Source of the DNA: Ascaphus truei
Lineage: Eukaryota; Chordata; Amphibia; Anura; Ascaphidae
DNA length: 64,000 nt
Reading direction: 5' to 3'
NCBI GenBank assembly: GCA_036426205.1
Contig: CM071568.1
Coordinates: 35,629,623 to 35,693,622 of the forward strand
Shown: positions 32,779 to 44,150 of the stretch, in pieces
How positions within the stretch are numbered: the first letter of the stretch is position 1
Layout of the letters: every line of letters begins with the position of its first letter
Position numbers and translations under genes: made by a program
Notes under the pieces: model-generated
Told to the model about the DNA's origin: nothing
The model's input: only the letters and a program-made list of their open reading frames with translations
Database searches by the model: none

Positions 32779-32829
32779 TCTACCTGGGGTGCCCTAATCC
32801 ATATCAAATTGTCCGACTTAAACGCCATC

Positions 32830-34020
32830 ATGTCTGTGCCGTCAAAGCAAGAAGTCCATGACTGGGCCTTAGCGCACCGCATGTTCCCAAGACGCGGGGT
32901 TGCAGTGGCGGGAGTATCAAATGACACGGATTTATTCGCAGTGCGCAAGCAAGTAAGAAATTGTCCGGGACTGACCACCGCCCGGGTGGTAGACTATAAA
33001 CTTGATGCTGACGGTCGGGGGACCACCTACCTCCTGGCCACCGAACGCGATATATGTTCAGAGACTGTTCCCCATGTATTAAACTTACCCAAGCCCTCCC
33101 CAGAGGACTGACTCATGATATATCCTGACTCCTAGGCCCCCAAAGAACCGCCCACCAGTACTGGGCCAACCACGACCCACCGGGTGATCAGTACTCCTCA
33201 CAGGGTAGGTCCCCCTAAGGTCTCCTTCACTCCGAGCGGGGTAGAAGGAGTCATCAGCTGGGCGGGGAGTCCACCCACCTCGCCTAGTCCTGATAGACGG
33301 TCAGGCAGTCTCCCAACCATGCCTAGCGTAGGAGCTGGAACCAGTAGTCAGCCCCTTAGTGGAGGTCTTTCCTTGAATATGACAGCCTCCCAACTAGTAG
33401 AAGCTGTAACCATCTCGTCCCAAGCACAGAACTACCAGAAACTAAAGGCCTTTTCTGTGATTCTGCCGACACCTTCAGGAGAAGAAGGGATCGAGACATG
33501 GAGGGATCATACTCTTCAAGTAATAGCGGAGTGGTCGTGATTCGAAGCCATCAAAAGGCAGAGGTTGGTTGAGTGCCTCAGAGCCCCAGCCTCCCAACTG
33601 GTACGCATGCATCGTGAAGTGGAAGGAGAAGTTACAGCACAGGAACTGGTGGAAATGCTCACTCAGTCTTATACCCGAGAAGACGACGAGGATGAGCTGA
33701 TGGCCCAGTTCAAAGCTTTTCGCCAAAAAGAAGGAGAGGATTTGTCTGCCTTCGTCCGCAAACTACAGCTGTCGCTGGGGACCCTCCTGTCCAAAAACAT
33801 AATTTCAGTCGCCGAAGTGGACCGGTACCGATTCAAACAGCTACTAAAGGGGTCGTTGCCTAATCACAACATAGCTATAATGATGCGAGCCGCCCCGATC
33901 GCTGCTGTACCACCCAGATACATGGAATTGTTGCGTCACATCAGAGGACATGAGGTGCAGCTACATTTTCATGACTCCAAAAAGACCAAGGGTGCCTGTC
34001 CCCTCCACCCCAAAGGGTAA
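32830..34020 (+). pseudogene. gypsy gag, with PNMA-like N-terminal and capsid regions
   Basis: The first ATG is at 32,830; a TTG upstream at 32,809 is in frame but less likely. One frame runs to 34,020 through in-frame stops at 33,109 (TGA), 33,133 (TAG) and 33,538 (TGA). The N-terminal ~90 residues (SKQEVHDWALAHRMFPRRG and onward) resemble the N-terminal domain of PNMA proteins, which derive from Ty3/gypsy gag. The part from about 33,400 (FSVILPTPSGEEGIETWRDH, LVEMLTQSYTREDDEDELM, RYMELLRHIRGHEVQ) looks like a capsid region. Gag proteins form the particle that packages element RNA. A shift to frame 2 near 33,970-34,015 joins it to the zinc knuckle. Confidence 0.75.
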
Positions 34021-34549
34021 GAAATCTTCCAACCAGGAGGAGGAGGTGGCTCACAAATCGCTTGCCAGGAAGGGCCGTACCTCCGAGAGATCATCTTCCA
34101 CGTACAAGGGTCGTCCTGAATGCCGCAAAGTAGTTTGCTATAACTGCGGGAAGAAGGGCCACTTCTCCAGCTATTGCCCGGAAAGGGAGGATCATCCAGA
34201 GGAAAAGCATCCCGATAGAGGAAATTCAGCCCGGTCAATGGTCTGCCGCGTACAAATGGCAGAGTCTGACCCAGAAACCCCTACTGGAAACGAAGATGCT
34301 CCTTCTGACTCCGGTCCCAGTGATGACGCTTTACCGAGGGAAGCTTACAGTCAAGTAGGTCCCTCGGCCATCGTGCCTGTTGTACTGGAAGGGATCTATG
34401 CATCTGCCCTACTGGACACTGGATCCCAAGTGACCATTATATACAGCAAGTTCTATGACCAGCACCTTAGACACTGCCCCCTGAGGTCGGCCGAACATAT
34501 GAAGGTTAGGGGGTTAAGTAATGAAGACTCCCCAGCGATGGGATTGTAA
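34021..34549 (+). pseudogene. gypsy nucleocapsid zinc knuckle and aspartic protease
   Basis: Frame 2 carries a CCHC knuckle, CYNCGKKGHFSSYC (about 34,137-34,178), which binds RNA in nucleocapsid, and then ALLDTGSQVTII with the catalytic DTGS at 34,415-34,426, the retropepsin active site that cuts the polyprotein. The frame ends at 34,549; the protein continues in frame 1 just downstream, implying a 1-nt deletion. Basic and Ser-rich sequence precedes the knuckle. Confidence 0.85.
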
Positions 34550-34551
34550 GG

Positions 34552-36529
34552 GTTCAACTGGAAATACTCCAACTGAACACCGGCAAGAAGCACCCCATGC
34601 ATGTAGCGACAATGGTATGCCCGGAGCCCCAAGACCAGTGCAAGTATCCGATCATCTTGGGAACCAATACTGATATCGTACAAGCGGTAATCAGAGCATA
34701 CCTGAAAGAGACCAACGAGTTGCCGCTGGCCAATTAGCTCCTAGATCCCATCCTACGAGAGGAGTGCAACCGGGTATATGCCTTGGAACGTCACGGGGAC
34801 CTCTACAATCGTCAACACGGACTGATGACAATATTACCAGGGGGAGTACAATGACTGGCCGTCTGGTGCTGTTATCACGAGCGAGATGAAAATTATCAGC
34901 TTTTCTCTCTGGAGAGTACCCCTGAGGAAGAAGTTCAGAGAGGGTATAGGGTACTACCCGAGGTGCGGGAGTGGACGACTAAAATCCCTCTACGAACCTA
35001 TGTATATGTGCAGAATATCTCCCCATTCCCGATGGAACTTGATGCCGGACAGAGTCTGGGTTGCATATATCCGGTCAGCCCTGTGGAAACAACGCCCCAC
35101 GTGAATGCGGCAGCAGTGAGTGAGAGGTTAGTCGATCTGGACTTCAACTTCGGTGAGTCGACATTGACCACTGTGTGGAAAGAGCGGCTGACAATCCAGT
35201 TGAATAAACGATGGACTGTGTTCTCCACGAGTGAGATGGATGTGGGGTGCAGTCGCAGCGCTCAACATGCCATTAAACTGAGTGATGCCACCCCGTTCCG
35301 GGAACGCTCTTGTCGCATTACCCCTAGCGATGTGGACGATGTGAGGAACGTCTTGCAAGAAATGGAGACCGCTGGGATTTTGACGGAGTCTCGAAGCCCT
35401 TACGCCTCTCCAATAGTGGTAGTGAGGAAAAAGAAAGGATCCGTACGACTGTGTGTCGACTATCGAACCCTGAACAATCGTACGATACCGGACCAGTACA
35501 ACCTTCCTTGCATTGAAGAGATTCTGAATGCTCTGAACAGAAGCCAATGGTTCAGCGTGCGTGCTCGATCTACGATCCGGGTACTATCAGGTACCCATGA
35601 ATGCAGAGGATCAGGAGAAAACAGCCTTCGTCTGCCCCCTGGGGTTCTACCAATTTACACATATGCCCCAAGGTATATGTGGGGCTCCTGCTACCTTCCA
35701 ATGACTGATGGAGAAGACTATCGGGGACATGAACCCTCGGGAGTGTCTCGTCTACCTGGACGACATCATTGTTTTCGGAAGGACTCTGGAAGAGCACGAA
35801 GAGAGGCTGCTTAAAGTGCTAGACCGTCTTGGGAAGGAAGGGTTAAAATTGTCCCTAGACAAGTGCCGGTTTTGTCACACCTCGGTGACCTACGTGGGGC
35901 ACATCGTGTCTGCTCAAGGAATCGCCACCGACCCAGCCAAAGTAGAAGCGGTCGTGAACTGGCCGCGACACCGAGAATGTCACGGAACTACGATCCTTCC
36001 TGGGGTTCAGTGGGTATTACTGTCGCTTTGTGGAAGGGTGCTCTAGTAGAGCTAAACCCCTGAACAATCTGTTGAAGATATACCCCAAAGATACAGGAAG
36101 GAAGGCCGTATCGGCCCGCCAACAGTTTGGTGATAAATGGACGTCTGAGTGTGAACAGGCCTTCCTGAAATTGAAGAAGTGCCTGACCGAAGCGCCGGTG
36201 CTTGCGTATGCTGATCCCGAACAACATACGTTCTGCACGTGGATGCCAGTCTCAATGGACTGGGTGCCGTCCTGCACCAGAAGCACCCCGAGGGCCTTCG
36301 GCCTGTAGCCTACATCAGCCGCAGTCTGACACCCAGTGAACAGAAATACCCCGTCCACAAGTTGGAGTTCCTGGCTCTCAAGTGGGCGATCACCGAGAAG
36401 CTCCACGATTACCTTTACGGTGTTACGTTTGAGGTAAGGATGGATAACAATCCCCTCATGTACATCAATACCTCGGCCAAATTGGATGCAGAAGGACACA
36501 GATGGCTGGCAGCCCTGGACAATTACTGA
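34552..36529 (+). pseudogene. gypsy reverse transcriptase and RNase H
   Basis: The RT fingers/palm begin near 35,300 (CRITPSDVDDVRNVLQEME; SPYASPIVVVRKKKGSVRLC; VDYRTLNNRTIPDQYNLP). A shift near 35,565 moves to frame 2, where the catalytic YLDD is at 35,753-35,764. RNase H is read from about 36,235 (DASLNGLGAVL, SRSLTPSEQKYPVHKLEFLA, RMDNNPL), and its acidic residues are present in broken frames. Stops include two upstream of RT (about 34,737 and 34,852), one near 35,704 and TGA at 36,527. Frame changes also occur near 35,980 and 36,235. The protein copied element RNA into DNA; this copy cannot. Confidence 0.9.
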
Positions 36530-38139
36530 TTCTCCCTGAAGTATAAGCCGGGACCCTTGAATGTTGGGGCTGACGCCCTCTCCCGATGGCCAGGGCTAAG
36601 TGCTACTCAAGATGATGAGGAATGGGAAGAACTCCCAGGAGCAGGGGTGCGAACTATGTGTAGCACTGCCGCCATCGTCAATGATCAAGTGGCCTTCTCA
36701 GATTTACGGGTTGCAGATTCCTTGGGATGCCAGTCGCAGGCTGTCCCAGCCGCCTACTGTGATCCAAAAGGGATGAACATAACTCATGACAAAGTGCTAC
36801 GATGGAAAGATCTGGTAGACTATCAAATACAAGACCCTGTAATTAGTATTATTAGGCAAGCCATTGAAAAGAAGAATCCAGCCCTTCTGAAGCATGCTCC
36901 CAACGACTTGGTGGCCTCGCTCATGCGGGAAGTGGACAAATTCGATATCGATAACTGCTTACTCTATCGGGTGGTGCAATACCACAACCACCCGGATAGA
37001 CGACAACTAGTCCTCCCTAAGAACTTGCAATACATGGTGTTGAAGTCCCTACATGATGGGCATGGACATCTCGGTGTAGAGTAGACCTTTGGATTGGTCA
37101 GAGACTGCTTTTTCTGGCCCAAGATGCGAGAGGCCACTGTCGCCGTTGTACTCGGTGTATACAACGCAAGACCCTACCTACCAGAGCAGCACCCATGGGC
37201 CATCTGAAGAGTTCTGGCCCAATGGACCTTGTGTGTATGGACTTCCTGTGCATTGAGCCTGATTGCCGGGGAATATGCAACGTGCTGGTCATCACGGATC
37301 ATTACACCCGGTATGCCCAGGCCTTCCCCACGAAAGATCAGAAAGCCATCACAGTGGCAAAAATATTATGGGAGAAATACTTGGTGCACTACGGTCTTCC
37401 AAACCACCTTCACTCAGACCAAGGTCGGGATTTTGAGAGCGCTCTGATCCGAGAACTGCTCAAAATGCTGAACATCGCCAAATCACGAACGACCCCGTAC
37501 CACCCTGAAGGAGATGCGTTGCCAGAATGATTTAATCGAACCTCACTGGACAGGCTCGGAACTCTACAGAGTGCTCAGAAGACTGAATGGAGTCGACACG
37601 TGGAGGCCCTGGTGCATGCGTACAATTGTACCCGACACGAGTCATCTGGATTCTCTCCATACTTCCTCATGTTTGGGCGAGAGGCGAGACTGCCAGTGGA
37701 TGTACGTCTTAGAGTCTCGACGGATGGGATAAACAATGCTACCCATTTCAAATACGTGCAAAGACTTAAAGACAGTTTGCAGCAGGCCTATCAACAGGCT
37801 GAGAAGTCTACAGCTAAGCTGAACGCTGGCAATAAAAGGAGATACGATCATAAGGTCAAAAATCGGGAGCTTCGTCCTGGAGACGCTGTGTTGCTTCGAA
37901 ACCTGGGAGTCCCAGGAAAACACAAATTGGCCGACCGATGGAGAGACGGTGTATATGAAATAGAATCTCAGATGCCTGGTCTCCCGGTCTATCGCATCAA
38001 AGACACCGACGGCCGAGTAAAGGTATGGCACCGTAACCATCTTCTCCCCATTCACAAGTGGGAGATGAGGAAGCAGAAATACTGGCCACACCGCTCAACG
38101 GTGTGTCCGACTTATCAGAGATGGGTCAAGAGACTGTAA
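36530..38139 (+). pseudogene. gypsy integrase
   Basis: After KYKPGPLNVGADALSRWPG (end of RNase H, about 36,540-36,596), the integrase HHCC zinc region is split: histidines in LHDGHGHLGVE (about 37,048-37,080, then a TAG) and cysteines in CRRCTRCIQRK (from 37,138, other frame). The catalytic core has D in DLVCMDF (about 37,219), D in HSDQGRDFES (about 37,410) and E just before a TGA at 37,528, the D,D-35-E layout. The C-terminal part (LRPGDAVLLRNLG, KVWHRNHLLPI) resembles gypsy integrase tails. It inserted element DNA into the host; stops and shifts make it defective. Confidence 0.9.
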
Positions 38140-38531
38140 ATAACGAAACCCACTCTGAAACTCCTGAAGATCCTATGGAAGGACCCTTTCAAAGGGACAA
38201 TTCCAAAGAAAGGGCATCTCCCGGAGGAGCTACGGGTAAAGGGCCCTATAGGCCAACGCCTACTAAGGTGGCACCAACAGGCCAGCCTTTGGATCCACAG
38301 AGCCCGTGTTTTGTGCTAAACAGAGACTGTCCAGAGACATTTCTCCCCTCAAGGGAAGAGGCTGAGCCTCAGGATTGTGTTAATTACTTCCCCGAGGGAG
38401 TTGCAGAAGAACAGCTCCAAATGAGCCAAATAGTTAGATACCCTCCAAATCGGGTAACCTATGATCAAATTGGGGCACCCCATTATGAGGCTCAGCAGTG
38501 GTCTTGGAGCAAAATCCAATCTGTGATGTGA
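38058..38531 (+). pseudogene. gypsy pol C-terminal tail frame
   Basis: An open 157-codon frame overlapping the integrase end by about 80 bp in another frame. It is acidic and Pro-rich with no recognised domain. It is probably the continuation of pol after a frameshift near 38,055 rather than a separate gene; a separate accessory frame cannot be excluded. Confidence 0.5.
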
Positions 38532-38659
38532 TGCTCACAGAATTGTGCAACATCGTATAAAATCAATGCGAATGTGCTAAGTTATATGATTGAACTGCAT
38601 TTTTATTATATAATTTCTGTACATGGATGAGTTATGAATCCCAAGTGAGGACGTTGGGG

Positions 38660-38677
38660 TTTTTACCAGGGGGAGGA
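38660..38677 (+). promoter_or_regulatory. Polypurine tract
   Basis: CCAGGGGGAGGA ends directly at the 3' LTR start (38,678), where plus-strand DNA synthesis is primed in LTR elements. Confidence 0.85.
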
Positions 38678-39935
38678 TGTAGCCAGGTCTCCTTTGTCCC
38701 GCCACCCCCCCCTCTTACCTCCGTGGCCGGGGGTCACTCGACAGACCCGCCGGCACTTCTGGAGGGTGGGGGCCAGTGCAGGGAGCGCTTTTGGCGTCTC
38801 CGAGTTCCCGGCGGCTCCCGAGCAGGGCGCCGCCATCTTTGTTTAGTTTGCGCATGCGCAGTGCCACAATTCATGCGGCGGCCAGCCAGAGACATTGCGC
38901 ATGCGCAGTGATAACTCGCGAATGCTGGCCAATAGGGAGAGGGCCCTAAGCAGGGACTACAGCTCCCATGATCCTTAGGAGCGCCCCACATGACCCCAGG
39001 GAGCCAATAGGGCTAGAGAATCTCCCTGCACAGAGGGATTGATACATTTTGCGGGCTCTGAGCATGTTAGTCAGTCAGGACCAGGAAGAGCTAGGGGAAG
39101 GAGGTGAGTGCAGGGGTCAGTGACCCACTGCATTAGGCCAGTAACCCCCTAGGCCCCAGATAGGTTCTGAACTCCCCAGATTGTGGTGCTACAGGGACAG
39201 GCCCTAGGCTAGGGACTCTGTCACAGTAGTACTAGTGTTAGATAGGGACACAGCGGACGCTGCGGTCCCCGAGAAGAGACTTTTGCTCAAGTCTGTGCTA
39301 AAGAGACAGAGACTATCTCCAGGGTGGGATCGCCCCTGGCGGACCCTCGTGTGAGGAAGCATTGGATGACAGACGGGATCACCAAGCGGCAGATCCTTTT
39401 TGAAGTTGATTGCTGGCCCGAGTGCAGGAGCGCTCGGCAGGTACCTTCCTAAGTGCACCAACGTATCATATATATATATTCATTACACATAGTGGTAGCG
39501 CTGACCACGGGACAAAGGGGTTAGGCTGTGGACACGGTGTGGGGATACACGGTGGTGAGTAGGTACACTCCTAGGGGAGTGAAAGACACTTTGGACTGAG
39601 TTATATTTGTGGAGTTACCCTCTAGGGGAAGTATTACTATTATCAAGGTGTGTGATTATTCTGCATTACAGTAAAGTGGTTACATACATTCCTGTGTACA
39701 GTATGTGTTTATTGTATATGTGGGTCCGTGTAGGCAACCCTCTACATTCTTAGAATCCTACACAGGTGAAGGCGCTGTGAACCAGATCGAGCTGAAAGTC
39801 TCACCCCAGGTTCCCAACAAGCGGAGGCTTAGGTCTCTTGTGAACCTACAGGTATATGCACCACACCTGGTAACACATATGTTCCCACACCCTCACACTA
39901 TATCTGTGATTGGGGTGGAGGGAATACCCGTTACA
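38678..39935 (+). repeat. 3' LTR of the gypsy element
   Basis: Starts TGTAGCCAGGTCTCC and ends GTTACA, followed by TAAG. Near the start it has GCCGCCATCTTT (38,829-38,840, YY1-like) and two TTGCGCATGCGCAG palindromes (about 38,849 and 38,895, NRF1-like). TACAGTA at 39,697-39,703 is a 5-bp insertion relative to the 5' LTR. Confidence 0.95.
39697..39703 (+). other. Excision-footprint-like TACAGTA in the 3' LTR
   Basis: CCTGTGTACAGTATGTG here versus CCTGTGTATGTG in the 5' LTR (32,519-32,530). LTRs are identical at integration, so the five bases were gained afterwards at a TA. Confidence 0.8.
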
Positions 39936-40149
39936 TAAGCTAAGAAGAGGGATACAGGCACAACATAAAGGGGCCTGTATCTCGGGAAGCAGGGGGTCCC
40001 CGGACCTCAAACCAAAGCGGTTCAGTTCCGAAGACCCTCTGCACATCTACACTATGAATAGAACACCCATATCAATAAACAATCATTCCTTACCTTTGCG
40101 GCTGTCTGCTATGGTAACGAAGCAGCATGAATGTACTTTAACAATAGTG

Positions 40150-40430
40150 TATTGTGAGCAGGGGGTCCCCTGAGCTGAACTGCATTGATTTGTGTACCAG
40201 GGACCCCCTGCTTCCCGAGTTACAGGCCCCGGTATGTGTCATCGGGTGGCAGTGTCGTCGCCATCTTTATAGCGTCCCATACACGACGTGCACACTATAA
40301 AGATGGCGGCGACACTGGCACAGATGCCCCAAACCGGGGCCTGTAACTCGGGAAGCAGGGGGTCCCTGAGCCACAAATCAATGTGATTCAGCTCAGGGGA
40401 CGCCCTGCTCCCGCACAATATTATGAAAAT
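40150..40430. repeat. Palindrome P1 of element C
   Basis: Same arms and centre as 19,925-20,200, including TATAAAGATGGCGGCGAC. Diverged from B by scattered substitutions. Confidence 0.75.
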
Positions 40431-40840
40431 GCATTAATGCTGCTTCATTTCCATAGCGGATAGCCGTTAAGGCAACGAAGGTGTTAAGGCATAATAGCAT
40501 GTTTATTGGGGACAATTGCCCCCAATAAACATTGCAATAAACAACATATACCACCTGTGCCCCCAACAACCCCTTTACCCCCATTACATACTGTATAGAA
40601 CATTTTTGGGATGCACAGCAATGATATTATAGGCCGGCGGTGGCCCTCGGGTGTTCCCCGCAGGCCTGCAGTACCAATTCAGTGCACCTCAAAAAAAATT
40701 ACAACACATAAATACACCACCCTTAACACATACAGTATAGTAATGTGCAAAATTTATATTATCCACATATGGATAATAATGAATTAGCCCATTTAAAATA
40801 CATAAAGAACAATAAATAAAATAATACTTATTGCACTCAC

Positions 40841-40904
40841 CCATGTCCGACTGGCACGATGCAGGCCATCCTCATCTTCATCACCGTCCATGCCCCCTCC
40901 GATG
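40841..40904 (-). other. Exon-like unit of element C
   Basis: Minus strand: acceptor TTTTGCAG, then CATCGGAGGGGGCATGG... to GTCGGACATGG, then donor GTGAGTGC; 64 nt. A GATGAAGATGAGGATGGCCT string is shared with B. One frame gives DEDEDGLHRASRTW up to the donor. Confidence 0.55.
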
Positions 40905-42059
40905 CTGCAAAACATAAACAAGAATAAAAACAGCCCATGTAATGTCCCCTAACCCCTTTATCACCATAGCGATTATTAACCGCTGCAGTCATTAAGGGGT
41001 TAACCCACCCTCACCCACCACTCGGTAGGTCTATATAATCTACCCCACTACCCCCACACCCCGTGAGGCCTAACCACACTCACTCACCCAATACCCAGCC
41101 GGGAGGCCTACCCACATACCCTTGGGCCCAATACCCCCTTCCCCACCCCCAGTACCCACTATAAAAACAATACACAGCCCCACAATAAACATTATTATAT
41201 TTATTAAATACATAACCCACCCCATGTGCCCACCCCCATAAATACATGATTTAATATTTTACATACAGGGTTAATATTCCAGGCCCATGGGAGTCCCTGG
41301 GGGGCCTGACGGGTCACCTCACAGACCTACAGTTGTCCAGCACCATGTTTCAAACAGGGTCTGGAGGCCTACGGGTGGTCCCTGCCAGGTGCCGTTGTCC
41401 ACCAGGTGGTCTCCGCGGGTCACCGTGGGCCACAATGGGGTCCCCATGGGTAGGCCCGCGGCTGTCTGAGGGGTCTCGGGTGGTTCCCACAGGGGTCTGG
41501 GGGCCCTCGGGTGATCCCTACGGGTCCACGGTGCCCCCACAGATTTTGGGCCACCGGTTCTTCCCCGCAGGTGTCCCCCGTGGACCTGGCAGCCGTTTAC
41601 CCGTGAGAAGCCTGAGGAGAACGCAGGTGGTCTCCATAGGTCCCCCGCAGACCTGAGTAAACAACCCTGTATGCAAAAAAAATAAACATGTCCTATACAT
41701 TAAATATATCAATCCCCCCCCGCCAACACATACACTACAATAATGTGCAAAATAACTATTATGCAGATAGAGATAATAGATTATTTGCCCATTATTAAAC
41801 ACATTTACTAGCATAATAAAATAAATAAAGTTCTTCTGACCTCATCAATAAGAAGCCCCCTCGCCAGCAAAATCTGTGTCTTCCGTTGCCAACAAAATAC
41901 ATAGCCAATACATTGCAATTACATTCTGATATCAATTAACCCCTTAATCACCTTATCGGATAATAACCACAAAGGTAATTAAGGGGTTAAGCCACCCTGG
42001 CCCGATACCCACCCTTCACACATTCATTTGTACAGTGGCTTCATCATGCAACTATATAT

Positions 42060-42250
42060 ATATATATATATATACGGCCCTGAGGAAGGTCTCTCTGTGG
42101 GACCGAAACGTTGGCTTACGTGTATTTCATGTTGTGAATATAGATTTTTGGATTAACCCCGTGCGGTCTGCAGTCTCTTTACTGGTCTTTGGATTGGTTC
42201 ATATCATATATATATAAGAAAGTACACACATCCTCCATTCCAGCTTACTG
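42060..42250 (+). mobile_element. Penelope-type tail inserted in the AT run of element C
   Basis: CTGAGGA at 42,080, a GGTC...GACC stem, GAAACG ending at 42,109, then a tail to about 42,190. AT runs flank it on both sides. Element A has another Penelope-type end at the matching AT run. Confidence 0.55.
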
Positions 42251-42256
42251 AGTCAC

Positions 42257-42287
<31 letters not shown>

Positions 42288-42907
42288 TTATTTATTTAGT
42301 GTGGGGCTGTTGTGTGTGTATTTTTTTATTGTGGGTAGCGGGGGTGGCCAAAGTGGGTATTAGAACCAACGGTGGTTGTTTAGGGCTTGCGGGTGGGTAG
42401 CGGGAGGGCTTAAGCCCTTCATGACCGGTTAGCCGCTAAGGTAATGAAGTGGGCTTTAAATGCATTTTTCCTGCCTCGGATGCATGCCGGGGGGCTCCGG
42501 TGCTGGTATTAATGGGTATCAGCTCCGGAGACCCCCGGCATCAATCCCAGGCAGGAAAAAGGCTTGGATTTTTATAAGTGCCGTTCCGCTGCTCATCTGC
42601 AGCCTCTCCCCAGCAACTTGCCAAGTTTTTAGGGCGAGACGGATTGCCGTGAAAATTTCAATTCTAGAGTGGCGAGTAGCGGCGCAAAGCTACTCGCCAC
42701 TACTATAATTGAGCGGGTTTCAAAACATGGCTAGTTGCGGCGCAAAGTGCCTTTTCGCCGCGCCGATGACGGACAAAAAAAACCGCCAACAAACTTGGTG
42801 GTTTTTTTGCTTTTCACCAAGTTTTCGGCCCTTACTTAATCGGGGTTTGCATTTGTGGCGCAAAACGGGCAAAAAGTGACTTTGCGCCACTTACTGCATG
42901 ATATAGA

Positions 42908-44150
42908 TCTTTTCAACTTTATTCTATTTATATCTAGGTTATCCTTGATGTGATTTTTTTGGGGGGGACCCTTCACAAGTGTATTGAGTCATTTTTGAGA
43001 ATGAATAATAATAAGTGTTTGGTCTCTGACTATACTTTTTTTATTGAGTCTATGGTGTCTATATTTTGCCATGTTTTGGGACAATTATAGACTCAACTTT
43101 CTATTCATTAGCTAAGTTCTGTTGTATCTAGGAATTGTGCATACTGTATATTGATGATGCTGTTTTTTCTATTTCTGCCCTTATTCTTCTATAGGTTTGA
43201 ATTTCTATTTTATTCGTTGATAATTTATGTAATATGAATATAGGATTGATTAATTATAATATATAGTTTCTTCACCCTTTCCTCCCCTTTTTTCACTTTT
43301 TTCCCCCTCTTTCCCTCTTTCCTCCGTTCTCTCTTCTTCATCCCTCCTCCCGCCCCCCCCTTATTTCTGTTCCCCTTCTTCTTTTCCTTCCTTTTTTACC
43401 CTTCATGTATTTATTTTTCTATCTATCATTTAATTAATAATTGTCATATAAATAAAGTATATATATATAATATATATATATATTTCTTCACAGTTTAGTA
43501 ATTAGTTATAACGAGTAAGTCGCTGGATCTTAAGCATAGGGGTTTCTTTTAGACACACTACTGTATGTATTTTATTCATTGTTTGTTTACTTGTTGTTTC
43601 ATTCAGTTTATTGTTATATGTGTGTGTTTTGTTCCTGCAGTCCTATAAGGGTATTTTGTGTATTATATACAGTTATTTATGTGGGTGAATTCCTTTTGGT
43701 TTATTCTCCTCATGTATCCATTTATAGCCAATTACAGCAGTTTTGCCTTTTTGCTCTGGCTCTCAGCTTGTGGCAGGCTCTACTTCTGTGCTGGCGTGTA
43801 ATTGGCTATTGGATTGGACCAAACCGAGTTTGATTTTTCTATTCTTGTCCATTCTGGGGCTCCAGTTTTTCATGCCACGGAGTTGCGCTGATGTCATCAG
43901 GGTCCTCTCTGGGTAGTGCGCATGCGAAGTATTAGGACGTCATGACGTTACCCCGGTTTTTGGAGCGAAGTGGAGCTCAGCAGAGGGATTCAAAAGGACT
44001 GCAGGTAAGAAGTGTTTTTTATTCCTTGATAAAGTACTGTGGTACGAAACGCGTAGGAGACTTTTCCTCTGTGCTATTGTCTTCTGAATAAATTCTATTT
44101 TTGCATCAATTGGATCCCTCTCCATATTCTTGGCTGTGCACTACTTTTCA
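42908..44150 (+). mobile_element. Penelope-like element 3' region with hammerhead-like core
   Basis: Probable continuation of the Penelope copy cut at 31,075. It contains a pyrimidine tract (43,265-43,400), paired TGATGTCATCA/GACGTCATGACG motifs, and at 44,025-44,049 CTTGATAAAGTACTGTGGTA followed by CGAAACGCGTAGG: a decayed core with a GTAC/GTAC stem, then GAAAC. Continuity with 30,340-31,075 is inferred from the nested insertion. Confidence 0.5.

Larger units (their letters stand above)
31511..39935 (+). mobile_element. Ty3/gypsy LTR retrotransposon, full-length but inactive
   Basis: 8,425 bp with two LTRs of about 1.25 kb (TGTAG...TTACA ends), TAAG target duplications, a primer-binding site 2 nt after the 5' LTR, gag, protease, RT, RNase H and integrase regions in the Ty3/gypsy order, and a polypurine tract next to the 3' LTR. 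By eye the LTRs differ at roughly 3-5% of sites. Coding regions carry at least seven in-frame stops and several frameshifts, many stops being TGA where an Arg CGA codon fits, as expected from CpG decay. It lies inside palindrome P2 of composite element C. Confidence 0.95.
31076..42904 (-). mobile_element. Composite TIR element C, split by a gypsy element
   Basis: Left GGGTCATGCAGTAAGCGGCG; the right end reverse-complements to ATATCATGCAGTAAGTGGCG, with AGA on both outer sides (31,073-31,075 and 42,905-42,907). Without the 8.4-kb gypsy insertion it is about 3.4 kb, similar to B. Ordered blocks run in minus orientation relative to A: palindromes P2 (split) and P1, the exon-like unit at 40,841-40,904, the GC-rich block at 41,280-41,660, the TTAACCCCTTAA hairpin and an AT run holding a Penelope-type tail. 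No transposase was recognised. Confidence 0.7.

Noticed and set aside
34963..35814. 283-codon frame taken as one protein
   Set aside because: After about 35,565 it leaves the RT frame; the rest is out-of-frame translation.
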